Assembly: GCA_002338605.1 (NCBI GenBank)
Contig: DDIP01000172.1
Span: forward strand, 1,632 to 13,999
Direction of reading: 5' to 3'
Origin: Proteobacteria bacterium UBA1847
GTDB lineage: Bacteria > Pseudomonadota > Gammaproteobacteria > Steroidobacterales > Woeseiaceae
DNA: 12,368 nucleotides
The translations under genes and the position numbers were made by a program. The notes beneath the pieces were generated by a model. The model did not search any database. It was not told where the DNA came from and saw only the letters and a program-made list of their open reading frames with translations. Positions 1-6,750 of this stretch are shown here, one piece after another (position 1 is the stretch's first letter; each line of letters opens with the position of its first letter).

Positions 1-465
1 CGCATGTTGCTGACCACGGGCAACAAGAGTGAAATGGCGGTCGGTTACGCGACGCTTTACGGCGATATGGCTGGCGGCTTCGCGCCCATCAAGGATTGCA
101 CCAAGACGATGGTGTATCGCCTTGCCCGCTATCGCAATGAGCTCGGTACCGTCATTCCGGAGCGCGTCATCACGCGAGAACCGTCGGCTGAGCTCCGGCC
201 CGATCAGAAAGACAGCGATTCGCTACCGGATTACGACGTGCTTGATCCCATACTTGAGGCTTTCGTCGTCGACGATTTATCGGTAGCCGAGATCATGGAG
301 CGCGGCTATGACCGTGCCACGGTCACGCGAATCCTCGAGATGGTGAAACGCAACGAGTACAAGCGCCGCCAGGCACCGCCGGGCATTCGAATCAGTGGCC
401 GCGCTTTTGGGCGTGATTGGCGCTATCCGATTACGTCGGGCTACAAGTTCCCGCTAAAGGACTAA
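1..465 (+). CDS. nadE: NAD+ synthetase, C-terminal part (5' end outside window)
   Basis: This enzyme performs the last step of NAD synthesis, ATP-dependent amidation of deamido-NAD+ in the cytoplasm. The visible 155 codons are the C-terminal part of the synthetase domain. They start just before the conserved [22 protein letters not shown] stretch, continue through [20 protein letters not shown], and end with the RYPITSGY tail typical of glutamine-dependent enzymes. The nucleophile SGGxDS loop and any N-terminal amidotransferase domain would lie upstream. The tail type suggests the long glutamine-using form, but that cannot be confirmed here. The reading frame is already open at base 1, so the ATG at position 4 is an internal methionine. 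The TAA stop overlaps the bamD stop codon on the other strand by 4 bases. Confidence 0.93.
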   Translation, partial: RMLLTTGNKSEMAVGYATLYGDMAGGFAPIKDCTKTMVYRLARYRNELGTVIPERVITREPSAELRPDQKDSDSLPDYDVLDPILEAFVVDDLSVAEIMERGYDRATVTRILEMVKRNEYKRRQAPPGIRISGRAFGRDWRYPITSGYKFPLKD

Positions 466-1235
466 CTCTCGTCGGGGAAGTTTGCTTCGAGAACGCGTCT
501 TGCGTTGGCCGCCAGATCATCCATGCCCATACGCTCGTAAGCTTCGGCCATGATCCTGAGCGAGGTCGCATTGCCACTGGCACCGTTGTATGACTCAAGC
601 GCACTTTTTGCGCGATTCGCCGCGGCCACGTAGGCGCCACGCCGCAGGTAGTAGTCGGCAACGTGATTCTCGTAGGCGGACATACGGTCCTTGATCGCGA
701 TCATGCGTTGTTCTGCATCCGCTGCGTATTCGCTGGTCGGGTATCGTTCTACCAGCCGCCGCAATGCGCTGTAGGCCAGATCCACCTCGATTGGCGGGCG
801 TGTCGTGATGTCGCGCTTGAACCATCGCTCCAGGAAACCGGCCTCCGGTTCGTAGTACGACAAGCCTTTTATATAGAGCGCATAGTCAACTCGCGGGTGA
901 GTGGGGTTTTCGCGCATAAACGTATCGGCGGTTTCGATGACCTGTTCACGCTGGCCGCTCTGGTAATACGCGTGCAGCAACTCAAGCTGAATCTGCCGGG
1001 ACAGGTCACTGAACGGATACCGCGCCTGGATAGCCTCGAAAATCTGGATGCCCTTGCGGTAGTTCTTGCGCGCGATCGACAGCTGCGCCAATTCGTAGGC
1101 GTCGGTGATGTTCTGGATTTCAGTCTGAACTTCGTCCTGGCCGGCGCAGGCAAGCAGGCTGCCGCACATGATTGCGATCAGCGCCCAGCGCGCTTTGGAC
1201 ACAAAGTCAGCTTTAAGAATTCGATTACGATGCAT
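462..1235 (-). CDS. bamD: Outer membrane protein assembly factor BamD (lipoprotein)
   Basis: BamD is the essential lipoprotein of the BAM complex that inserts beta-barrel proteins into the outer membrane from the periplasmic side. The 257-residue product has a basic n-region, a hydrophobic segment (about 17-29) and a lipobox LLAC with the lipidated cysteine at C30. Ala follows the Cys, so there is no Asp+2 inner-membrane retention signal. TPR-like repeats follow, with family hallmarks such as the [19 protein letters not shown] stretch (about 94-112) and [16 protein letters not shown] (about 132-147). Length is close to the family norm. The ATG at 1235 lacks a strong Shine-Dalgarno. An in-frame GTG 11 codons later would still give a full signal peptide and is an alternative start. 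The gene is divergent from rluD, as in E. coli (from memory). Confidence 0.93.
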   Translation of the reverse strand: MHRNRILKADFVSKARWALIAIMCGSLLACAGQDEVQTEIQNITDAYELAQLSIARKNYRKGIQIFEAIQARYPFSDLSRQIQLELLHAYYQSGQREQVIETADTFMRENPTHPRVDYALYIKGLSYYEPEAGFLERWFKRDITTRPPIEVDLAYSALRRLVERYPTSEYAADAEQRMIAIKDRMSAYENHVADYYLRRGAYVAAANRAKSALESYNGASGNATSLRIMAEAYERMGMDDLAANARRVLEANFPDES

Positions 1236-1290
1236 ACTGTCGTCTTTTAAGGCGTGCCACGGCGACCATCAGGGCGCTTCAAGGTCGGCG

Positions 1291-1318
1291 AGTATACCGT
1301 AAACTAGGGCCCAGTCAT
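1291..1318 (-). promoter_or_regulatory. Candidate sigma-70 promoter for bamD
   Basis: Read on the minus strand, TATACT (1296-1291, 5 of 6 to the -10 consensus) follows ATGACT (1318-1313, 4 of 6 to TTGACA) with a 16-bp spacer. This would start bamD transcription near 1284, about 50 nt before its ATG. The -35 element overlaps the rluD start codon (1317). It is inferred from sequence match only. Confidence 0.4.
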
Positions 1319-2270
1319 GAGCGCCGAAAAACAAATTATCACGATTCCCGAAGAGTATGCCGGTCTGAGGTTGGACCAGGCGCTGGCGAAGATGTTTCCG
1401 GAATATTCCCGAAGTCGATTGAAGGACTGGCTGCTTCTGGGCGCGATCGCTGTGGAAGGCAGACCGAAGCGACCAAAGGATGCCGTTGCCGGCGGTGAGA
1501 CCGTGACGCTCGAGCCCCAGGCCGAAGCCGCAGTTGTCGCCGAGGCCGAACCGATGGCACTCGACATCGTGTTCGAAGATGACGATCTGCTGATCGTCAA
1601 CAAGGCGGCAGGCCTGGTCGTTCACCCGGGGGCTGGCAATCACGCCGGAACCCTGATGAATGGCCTGTTGCACCATGTCGCGGCACTTGAGGAGGTGCCG
1701 AGAGCCGGTATTATTCATCGACTGGATAAGAACACCAGTGGCTTGCTGCTGGTCGCAAAAAACCTGACCGCGCACACTGCATTGGTGCGATTGCTCGCTG
1801 AACGTGAAATCGAGCGTCATTATCTTGCCGTCTGCAATGGCGTATTGACTGGCGGCGGCACAATTCGCGAACCGATCGGACGTCACCCGGTGGATCGCAA
1901 GCGCCAGAGCGTGCAGCAAAAAGGCAAACCCGCGGTGACGCATTACACGGTCAGGGAACGCTTCGCCGGATTCACCTACGTCGACGTAAAACTGGAAACC
2001 GGCCGTACACACCAGATTCGCGTGCATTTCGCCCATCGTCGTCATGCCCTGGTGGGCGATCCGATCTATGGCGGCCGGCTGGCCTTGCCGAAGGGGGCTT
2101 CCGAGGAAGTCATACAGGTTCTGCGCCACTTCAAGCGCCAGGCACTGCACGCCACGCGCCTGGCTTTCGTACACCCGGTGAGCCAGCAATCGATGAATTT
2201 CGAGGTGGCGCCGCCGAAGGATTTCCAGTGCCTGATCGATACCCTGCGAAAAGGCAGTACGGGTGGATAA
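1317..2270 (+). CDS. rluD: 23S rRNA pseudouridine synthase RluD
   Basis: RluD converts three uridines in helix 69 of 23S rRNA (1911, 1915 and 1917 in E. coli numbering) to pseudouridine, which supports subunit assembly. The 317-residue product has an N-terminal S4 RNA-binding domain (about 16-75). An RluA-family catalytic domain follows, with the signature HRLDKNTSGLLL at 134-145, where D137 is the catalytic aspartate. Further family motifs are NKAAGLVVHPG (95-105), the ETGRTHQIRVHF stretch and GDPIYGG. Length is close to E. coli RluD. The ATG at 1317 has an AGGG Shine-Dalgarno-like run about 7 nt upstream. It is divergent from bamD and overlaps pgeF by 8 nt, so it is probably co-transcribed with pgeF. 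Assignment to RluD rather than RluA or RluC rests on length, the S4 domain and the bamD/pgeF/clpB context. Confidence 0.93.
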   Translation: MSAEKQIITIPEEYAGLRLDQALAKMFPEYSRSRLKDWLLLGAIAVEGRPKRPKDAVAGGETVTLEPQAEAAVVAEAEPMALDIVFEDDDLLIVNKAAGLVVHPGAGNHAGTLMNGLLHHVAALEEVPRAGIIHRLDKNTSGLLLVAKNLTAHTALVRLLAEREIERHYLAVCNGVLTGGGTIREPIGRHPVDRKRQSVQQKGKPAVTHYTVRERFAGFTYVDVKLETGRTHQIRVHFAHRRHALVGDPIYGGRLALPKGASEEVIQVLRHFKRQALHATRLAFVHPVSQQSMNFEVAPPKDFQCLIDTLRKGSTGG

Positions 2271-2913
2271 GTGGATAGCGGCAGACTGGCCTGCACCGGC
2301 GACTGTCGTCGGGGGTACGACGCTTCGTGGCGGTCATTTCGACGAACTCGGGCTCGACGGCGAGCCCTGCTGGCTGGAACAGGTTCATGGCGCCGAGGTA
2401 GTCCGTGCCGGGCAGTATCCGACGCCGCCAAAGGCGGACGGATCGGTCAGCCGGACTCCGGACCGGGTTTGCGTCGTTCAAACGGCCGATTGCCTGCCGG
2501 TCCTGCTGTGCAATCAAACCGGCACCGTCGTCGCTGCGGCACATGCCGGCTGGCGAGGATTGGCGGCGGGTGTCATTGAAAACGCAATTGCCGTCATGGC
2601 GGTTGATCCAACAACCGTGATGGCCTGGCTCGGGCCAGCCATTTCTCAACCATCGTTCGAGGTCGGTGATGAAGTGCGGGGGGCTTTCATGGTCCATAAA
2701 GCCGCTGATTCGGCGTTTTTCGAGCGCAACGCCCGGGGCCGCTGGCAGGCCGACCTGTACGGTCTGGCGCGTCGGCGCCTGGTGGACGCGGGTGTGGTAC
2801 AGGTTTACGGTGGTCGTTATTGCACCTACCGGGATCAGGCGCGGTTCCATTCCTACCGTCGCGATCCGGGATGCGGCCGCATGGTGAGTTTTGTGGGCGC
2901 AGCGGCCCCTTGA
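2263..2913 (+). CDS. pgeF: PgeF/YfiH, multicopper-oxidase-like (LACC1 family) protein, shortened
   Basis: The family has been reported as purine nucleoside phosphorylase/adenosine deaminase-type enzymes, and E. coli YfiH (PgeF) as a peptidoglycan-precursor editing factor. The metal-ligand motifs are intact: WLEQVHG (H42), TADCLPV (C77) and AAHAGWRG (H94), followed by AWLGPAI and the C-terminal SYRRD. The GTG at 2263 gives MDKWIAADWP, which matches the start of E. coli YfiH as I remember it, and AAAAGG lies about 8 nt upstream. The start overlaps the end of rluD by 8 nt, suggesting translational coupling. The product is only 216 residues, against about 243 in E. coli. About 28 residues that normally sit between the N-terminal TRxGG turn and WLEQVHG are missing in frame, including the usual SLNLG and GDD...NR motifs. 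Activity is therefore uncertain. Confidence 0.88.
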   Translation: MDKWIAADWPAPATVVGGTTLRGGHFDELGLDGEPCWLEQVHGAEVVRAGQYPTPPKADGSVSRTPDRVCVVQTADCLPVLLCNQTGTVVAAAHAGWRGLAAGVIENAIAVMAVDPTTVMAWLGPAISQPSFEVGDEVRGAFMVHKAADSAFFERNARGRWQADLYGLARRRLVDAGVVQVYGGRYCTYRDQARFHSYRRDPGCGRMVSFVGAAAP

Positions 2914-2937
2914 AATCGACCGTGAAGGGCCAATTTA
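2909..2937 (+). promoter_or_regulatory. Heat-shock (sigma-32/RpoH type) promoter for clpB
   Basis: CTTGAAA (2909-2915) is an exact match to the sigma-32 -35 core and is preceded by further Cs as in the extended consensus. After a 13-bp spacer, GCCAATTTA (2929-2937) matches CCCCATNTA at all but two positions. Initiation is predicted around 2943-2946, leaving a leader of about 40 nt before clpB. The -35 element contains the pgeF stop codon (TGA at 2911-2913). E. coli clpB is known to be RpoH-controlled, which supports the call. Confidence 0.75.
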
Positions 2938-2982
2938 AGGTGGCAATTCAGGGTTTAGCCTTTTGACGGCACAGGTGTAGGA

Positions 2983-5562
2983 ATGCGATCTGACAAACTG
3001 ACAAGTAAATTTCAACTGGCGCTGGCCGATGCCCAATCTCTGGCGGTCGGTCAGGATCACCAGTTCATCGAGCCCGCCCATGTGCTGGTTGCCATGCTCG
3101 ACCAGCAGGGCGGCAGCGTGCGGGGACTGCTAACCAAGGCCGGCGTCAAGGTAAACCTGCTGCGTTCGCAGCTGGGCGATGCGATTGACCGTTTGCCGAA
3201 AGTCGAAGGTTCGGGCGGCGATGTACATATCAGCAATGAACTGACAAAACTGTTCAACCTCACGGACAAACTGGCGCAGCAACGCAATGACCAGTTCATT
3301 TCGAGTGAGTTGTTCGTGCTGGCCGCAATGGATCCGAAGTCATCCCTGAAGCCGCTGCTCGAACAGGCAGGTGCCGTCAAGGGCGCGATCGAAGCGGCGA
3401 TCGACGAATTGAGGGGTGGACAGCAGGTTAACGATCCCAACGCCGAAGATTCACGGCAGGCACTCGAGAAATTCACAATCGACCTCACGGAGCGCGCGGA
3501 GCAGGGCAAACTGGACCCAATTATCGGGCGCGACGACGAAATACGTCGCACGATCCAGATACTGCAGCGTCGTACGAAAAACAACCCGGTGCTGATCGGT
3601 GAACCCGGTGTCGGAAAGACGGCGATTCTCGAAGGACTGGCACAGCGAATTGTCAACAACGAGGTGCCCGAGGGACTCCGGGGCAAGCGAATCCTCTCGC
3701 TCGACATGGGCGCATTAATTGCCGGTGCGAAATTCCGCGGTGAGTTTGAAGAGCGCCTGAAAGGCGTTCTGAATGATCTGGCGAAACAGGAAGGACAGAT
3801 CATCCTGTTTATTGACGAGCTGCACACAGTGGTCGGTGCGGGAAAGGCCGAGGGATCGATGGACGCCGGCAACATGCTCAAGCCGGCACTCGCACGGGGC
3901 GAGCTGCACTGCGTGGGCGCGACAACATTGAACGAGTATCGACAGTACATTGAGAAAGATGCGGCACTCGAACGTCGATTCCAGAAAGTGCTGGTGGAAG
4001 AGCCTACGGTGGAAGATACGATCGCGATTTTGCGCGGTCTCAAAGAACGTTACGAAGTCCATCACGGTGTTGAGATTACGGACCCGGCAATTGTCGCTGC
4101 GGCAACCTTGTCCCATCGGTATATCAGTGACCGACAGCTGCCCGACAAGGCCATCGACCTTATCGACGAGGCCGCTTCGCGAATTCGTATTGAGATCGAT
4201 TCGAAACCCGAAGCGATGGACCGGCTTGAACGACGCATCATTCAGCTCAAGATCGAGCGCGAGGCATTGAAAAAGGAATCGGATGATGCCTCCGCGAAGC
4301 GGCTGACCGACATTGAATCGCAACTCGGCGAACTCGAACGGGAGTTCGCGGATCTTGATGAGATCTGGAAGGCCGAGAAAGCGGCGATGCAGGGCGCGAC
4401 ACATATAAAAGAGGAACTCGAACGCGCCAAGCTGGAGCTCGAAACGGCGCACCGCGCAAACGACCTGGCACGAATGTCGGAACTGCAGTACGGGCGAATT
4501 CCGGAGCTTGAAAAGCAACTTGCGGATGCAATGCAGGCGGACCAGAAAGAAAACACCCTGCTGCGCAACAATGTTACGGATGAAGAGGTCGCCGAGATCG
4601 TGTCCAAGTGGACGGGTATTCCGGTCAGCAAGATGCTCGAAGGCGAAAAAGACAAACTCCTGCAGATGGAATCAGTCGTTGAGAAACGCGTGGTTGGGCA
4701 GCATGAGGCGGTAACGGTGGTGGCCAACGCGATTCGACGTTCGCGAGCCGGCCTGTCCGACCCAAAGCGTCCAATCGGTTCGTTTCTTTTCCTTGGACCG
4801 ACCGGAGTTGGCAAGACGGAGCTCACGAAAGCGCTCGCGGATTTCATGTTCGACACGGACGAGGCGATGGTGCGCCTGGATATGTCTGAGTTCATGGAGA
4901 AGCATTCGGTCGCCCGTCTTATCGGCGCGCCTCCGGGCTATGTCGGCTACGAAGAGGGTGGCTACCTCACGGAAGCGGTGCGCCGTCGGCCGTACTCGGT
5001 CATTCTGCTGGACGAAGTGGAAAAGGCCCATCCCGACGTATTTAACGTGCTGCTCCAGGTGCTGGACGATGGCCGATTGACGGATGGCCAGGGACGCACG
5101 GTCGATTTCCGCAATACGGTGGTCGTTATGACATCAAACCTCGGGTCGCAGCTGATTCAGGAGATGGCAGGCGAAGAAAACTATGAAGCGATGAAGAGCG
5201 CCGTCATGGAAGTCGTCGGCAGTCATTTCCGACCCGAATTCGTCAACCGTATTGATGACCTCGTGGTGTTCCATCCGCTGGCACGCGAGCATATTCGCAA
5301 GATCGTCGATATTCAGCTTGGCTATCTGCACGATCGGCTGGCCGATCGCGATATCGCGATTCGACTCTCCGATGCCGCACGCGACAAGCTTGCCAACGCC
5401 GGATTCGATCCTGTGTACGGTGCGCGCCCCCTGAAGCGTGCCATTCAGCAGCAGGTCGAAAACCCGCTTGCGCAACAGATCCTTGAGGGCAAATTCAAGC
5501 CGGGCGATGTGATTGAAGTTGGCGTTGAGGGCGATCACCTTGAGTTCCTGAATGCTGCCTGA
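2983..5562 (+). CDS. clpB: ATP-dependent disaggregase ClpB (Hsp100)
   Basis: ClpB is a hexameric AAA+ chaperone that extracts polypeptides from aggregates and refolds them with DnaK. The 859-residue product is nearly colinear with E. coli ClpB. Its parts are an N domain (1-145); NBD1 with Walker A GEPGVGKT (206-213, K212), Walker B ILFIDE (274-279, E279) and arginine fingers R331/R332; a coiled-coil M domain (about 405-525); and NBD2 with Walker A GPTGVGKT (605-612, K611), pore loop GYVG (652-655), Walker B VILLDE (673-678, E678), arginine finger R756 and sensor-2 GAR (813-815). All key residues are present. Pore-loop-1 position 251 is Phe, where E. coli has Tyr. CAGG lies about 7 nt before the ATG. 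A heat-shock promoter sits in the 69-bp gap after pgeF. Confidence 0.98.
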   Translation: MRSDKLTSKFQLALADAQSLAVGQDHQFIEPAHVLVAMLDQQGGSVRGLLTKAGVKVNLLRSQLGDAIDRLPKVEGSGGDVHISNELTKLFNLTDKLAQQRNDQFISSELFVLAAMDPKSSLKPLLEQAGAVKGAIEAAIDELRGGQQVNDPNAEDSRQALEKFTIDLTERAEQGKLDPIIGRDDEIRRTIQILQRRTKNNPVLIGEPGVGKTAILEGLAQRIVNNEVPEGLRGKRILSLDMGALIAGAKFRGEFEERLKGVLNDLAKQEGQIILFIDELHTVVGAGKAEGSMDAGNMLKPALARGELHCVGATTLNEYRQYIEKDAALERRFQKVLVEEPTVEDTIAILRGLKERYEVHHGVEITDPAIVAAATLSHRYISDRQLPDKAIDLIDEAASRIRIEIDSKPEAMDRLERRIIQLKIEREALKKESDDASAKRLTDIESQLGELEREFADLDEIWKAEKAAMQGATHIKEELERAKLELETAHRANDLARMSELQYGRIPELEKQLADAMQADQKENTLLRNNVTDEEVAEIVSKWTGIPVSKMLEGEKDKLLQMESVVEKRVVGQHEAVTVVANAIRRSRAGLSDPKRPIGSFLFLGPTGVGKTELTKALADFMFDTDEAMVRLDMSEFMEKHSVARLIGAPPGYVGYEEGGYLTEAVRRRPYSVILLDEVEKAHPDVFNVLLQVLDDGRLTDGQGRTVDFRNTVVVMTSNLGSQLIQEMAGEENYEAMKSAVMEVVGSHFRPEFVNRIDDLVVFHPLAREHIRKIVDIQLGYLHDRLADRDIAIRLSDAARDKLANAGFDPVYGARPLKRAIQQQVENPLAQQILEGKFKPGDVIEVGVEGDHLEFLNAA

Positions 5563-5590
5563 GGTCTGCTGCCCAAAGCAGTTAGTAGGC

Positions 5591-5604
5591 TATAATGCGC
5601 GCGC
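5591..5604 (+). promoter_or_regulatory. -10 promoter element with GC-rich discriminator, upstream of the fmdB-like gene
   Basis: A perfect TATAAT (5591-5596) is followed directly by GCGCGCGC (5597-5604). Transcription would start around 5603-5605, about 35 nt before the fmdB-like start. No good -35 is seen at 15-18 bp, so an activator or weak basal activity is possible. A GC-rich discriminator is typical of promoters repressed by ppGpp/DksA. This promoter could serve the fmdB-DUF502-aspS group. Confidence 0.5.
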
Positions 5605-5638
5605 TTTGGCGACCCGCATGAACATGGAGCTTTTTTAG

Positions 5639-6016
5639 ATGCCGATTTACGGATATGAATGCAAACGTTGCGATTATACGTTTGATGCTTTGCAGAAGAT
5701 GTCAGAGCCGCGCCTGGTTGAATGCCCGGCCTGCGGCGAGGCATCGCTTGAAAAGCAGCTATCGGCGCCAAAGTTTCGCCTGAAGGGTGCTGGCTGGTAC
5801 GAGACCGATTTCAAAACCGGCGACAAGCGCAATATCGCTGGCGAAGCCGAGCCCAAGTCAGACGGAAAGCCGGCGGATTCGGCCGAGGGTCCCGCCAAGG
5901 CAGACGCCAGCACTGAGGCAAAAGCCGAAACAAAATCCGAGAAAAAGACCGAGAAAAAGACCGAGACCAAGACCGAGACATCGAAAAAAGCTGATAACAA
6001 GGCGACCTCGACTTGA
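5639..6016 (+). CDS. FmdB-family zinc-ribbon protein with charged repeat tail
   Basis: This is a small zinc-ribbon protein of the FmdB type. The family was named after a putative regulator of formamidase genes, and its role in most bacteria is unknown. The N-terminal MPIYGYECKRC and ECPACG supply four cysteines (C8, C11, C29, C32) for one Zn ion. The LKGAGWYETDF stretch (about 48-58) is typical of the family. From about residue 65 the 125-residue protein is a low-complexity Lys/Glu/Thr/Ala tail, probably disordered, encoded in part by 12-bp tandem repeats. Start: ATG 5639, with TGGAG about 9 nt upstream. The stop overlaps the next start (TTGA), and the order before DUF502 and aspS resembles Pseudomonas. 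I leave the symbol blank because formamidase control is not supported here. Confidence 0.85.
   Translation: MPIYGYECKRCDYTFDALQKMSEPRLVECPACGEASLEKQLSAPKFRLKGAGWYETDFKTGDKRNIAGEAEPKSDGKPADSAEGPAKADASTEAKAETKSEKKTEKKTETKTETSKKADNKATST
5939..5983 (+). repeat. 12-bp tandem repeat inside the fmdB-like gene
   Basis: Three full 12-bp units begin at 5939, 5951 and 5963. The first two are identical (GAGAAAAAGACC), the third reads GAGACCAAGACC, and a partial GAGACATCG follows. Each unit encodes four residues of the Lys/Thr/Glu tail, so gain or loss of a unit keeps the frame. Confidence 0.85.
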
Positions 6017-6687
6017 AACGGTTTCGCCGATACCTGGTCGCTGGCCTGCTGGTCTGGATTCCACTCGGAGCGACGCTTTTTTTGATCAGGCTTGCCGTCC
6101 GGCAGATGGACAAGTCAATCAGTCTTCTGCCACAAAACTATCAGCCGAGTATCCTGCTGCAGAACTGGTTCGGCACCGAGAACCCGGTTGAAATACCGGG
6201 TTTCGGCGTGATCCTGATATTTGTCGTGATTCTGCTGACGGGCGTTCTGGTCGCCAATTTCGTTGGCCGTGCTTTTGTCGGCGGATGGGAATCATTACTG
6301 GATCGCATACCGGTCGTGCGAGCGATTTACTCGGCAGCCAAGAACTTCACCGAGATCGTATTCTCAGACACCAGTACCTCTTTCAAACAGGTGCTCCTGG
6401 TGGAATACCCGAGGAAGGGTCTGTACAGCCTCGCGTTCCAGACGGCGAGTCAGCTGGGTGAGATCGAAGGGCGTACCGGCGAGGACGTCATTTGTTGTTT
6501 TGTCCCGACGACACCGAACCCGACGTCAGGATTCATTATCATTGCGCCGAGGAGCGACGTGACCGTGCTCGACATGGAGGTCGATGAGGCGCTGAAGATG
6601 ATCATCTCCCTGGGTGTGGTTGTACCCACCTGGAGAAAGGGCGGAACGAAGGATTTGCCGTTCGACCTGCCCAATGACACGGCTTGA
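6013..6687 (+). CDS. DUF502 family inner-membrane protein
   Basis: The function of this family is not established. The 224-residue product has two predicted membrane segments (about 8-29 and 63-83) joined by a short loop. The conserved DUF502 region follows: IPGFGVILIF, then NFVGR, then LLDRIPVVRAIYSAAKNFTE (about 95-114). The C-terminal half is soluble, with FVPTTPNPTSGFIIIAP near the middle and a MEVDEALKMIISLGVVVP stretch close to the end. The start is TTG at 6013, overlapping the TGA of the fmdB-like gene as TTGA. It gives the basic MKRFRRYL start expected for the family, and the coupling explains the weak start codon. The two genes and aspS lie close together and probably form one operon. 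Confidence 0.87.
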   Translation: MKRFRRYLVAGLLVWIPLGATLFLIRLAVRQMDKSISLLPQNYQPSILLQNWFGTENPVEIPGFGVILIFVVILLTGVLVANFVGRAFVGGWESLLDRIPVVRAIYSAAKNFTEIVFSDTSTSFKQVLLVEYPRKGLYSLAFQTASQLGEIEGRTGEDVICCFVPTTPNPTSGFIIIAPRSDVTVLDMEVDEALKMIISLGVVVPTWRKGGTKDLPFDLPNDTA

Positions 6688-6750
6688 TAAGGCAGCCTGC
6701 AGCCCGTACCATTCCGCCTCTTTTTCAGCAGGTTTTGCTTGAGATTGGCG

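Noticed and set aside
1269..2189. A 306-codon open frame on the minus strand opposite rluD
   Set aside because: It is antisense to a well-supported RluD and has no family motif; it is a shadow frame.
3057..4895. Several long minus-strand frames (217-328 codons) opposite clpB
   Set aside because: They are Ser- and Arg-rich shadows of the strongly conserved ClpB coding frame.
5566..5581. Hairpin CTGCT-GCCCAA-AGCAG after clpB as a terminator
   Set aside because: It has only a 5-bp stem and no T-run after it; TATAAT follows 10 bases later, so it more likely belongs to the promoter region.
6695..6739. CCTGC...GCAGG followed by TTTT before aspS as a terminator or attenuator
   Set aside because: The stem is 5 bp with a loop of about 28 nt, too weak to support.
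6739..6750. TTG at 6739 as the aspS start
   Set aside because: The ATG at 6751 gives MRSHYCGE, the family's normal N terminus.
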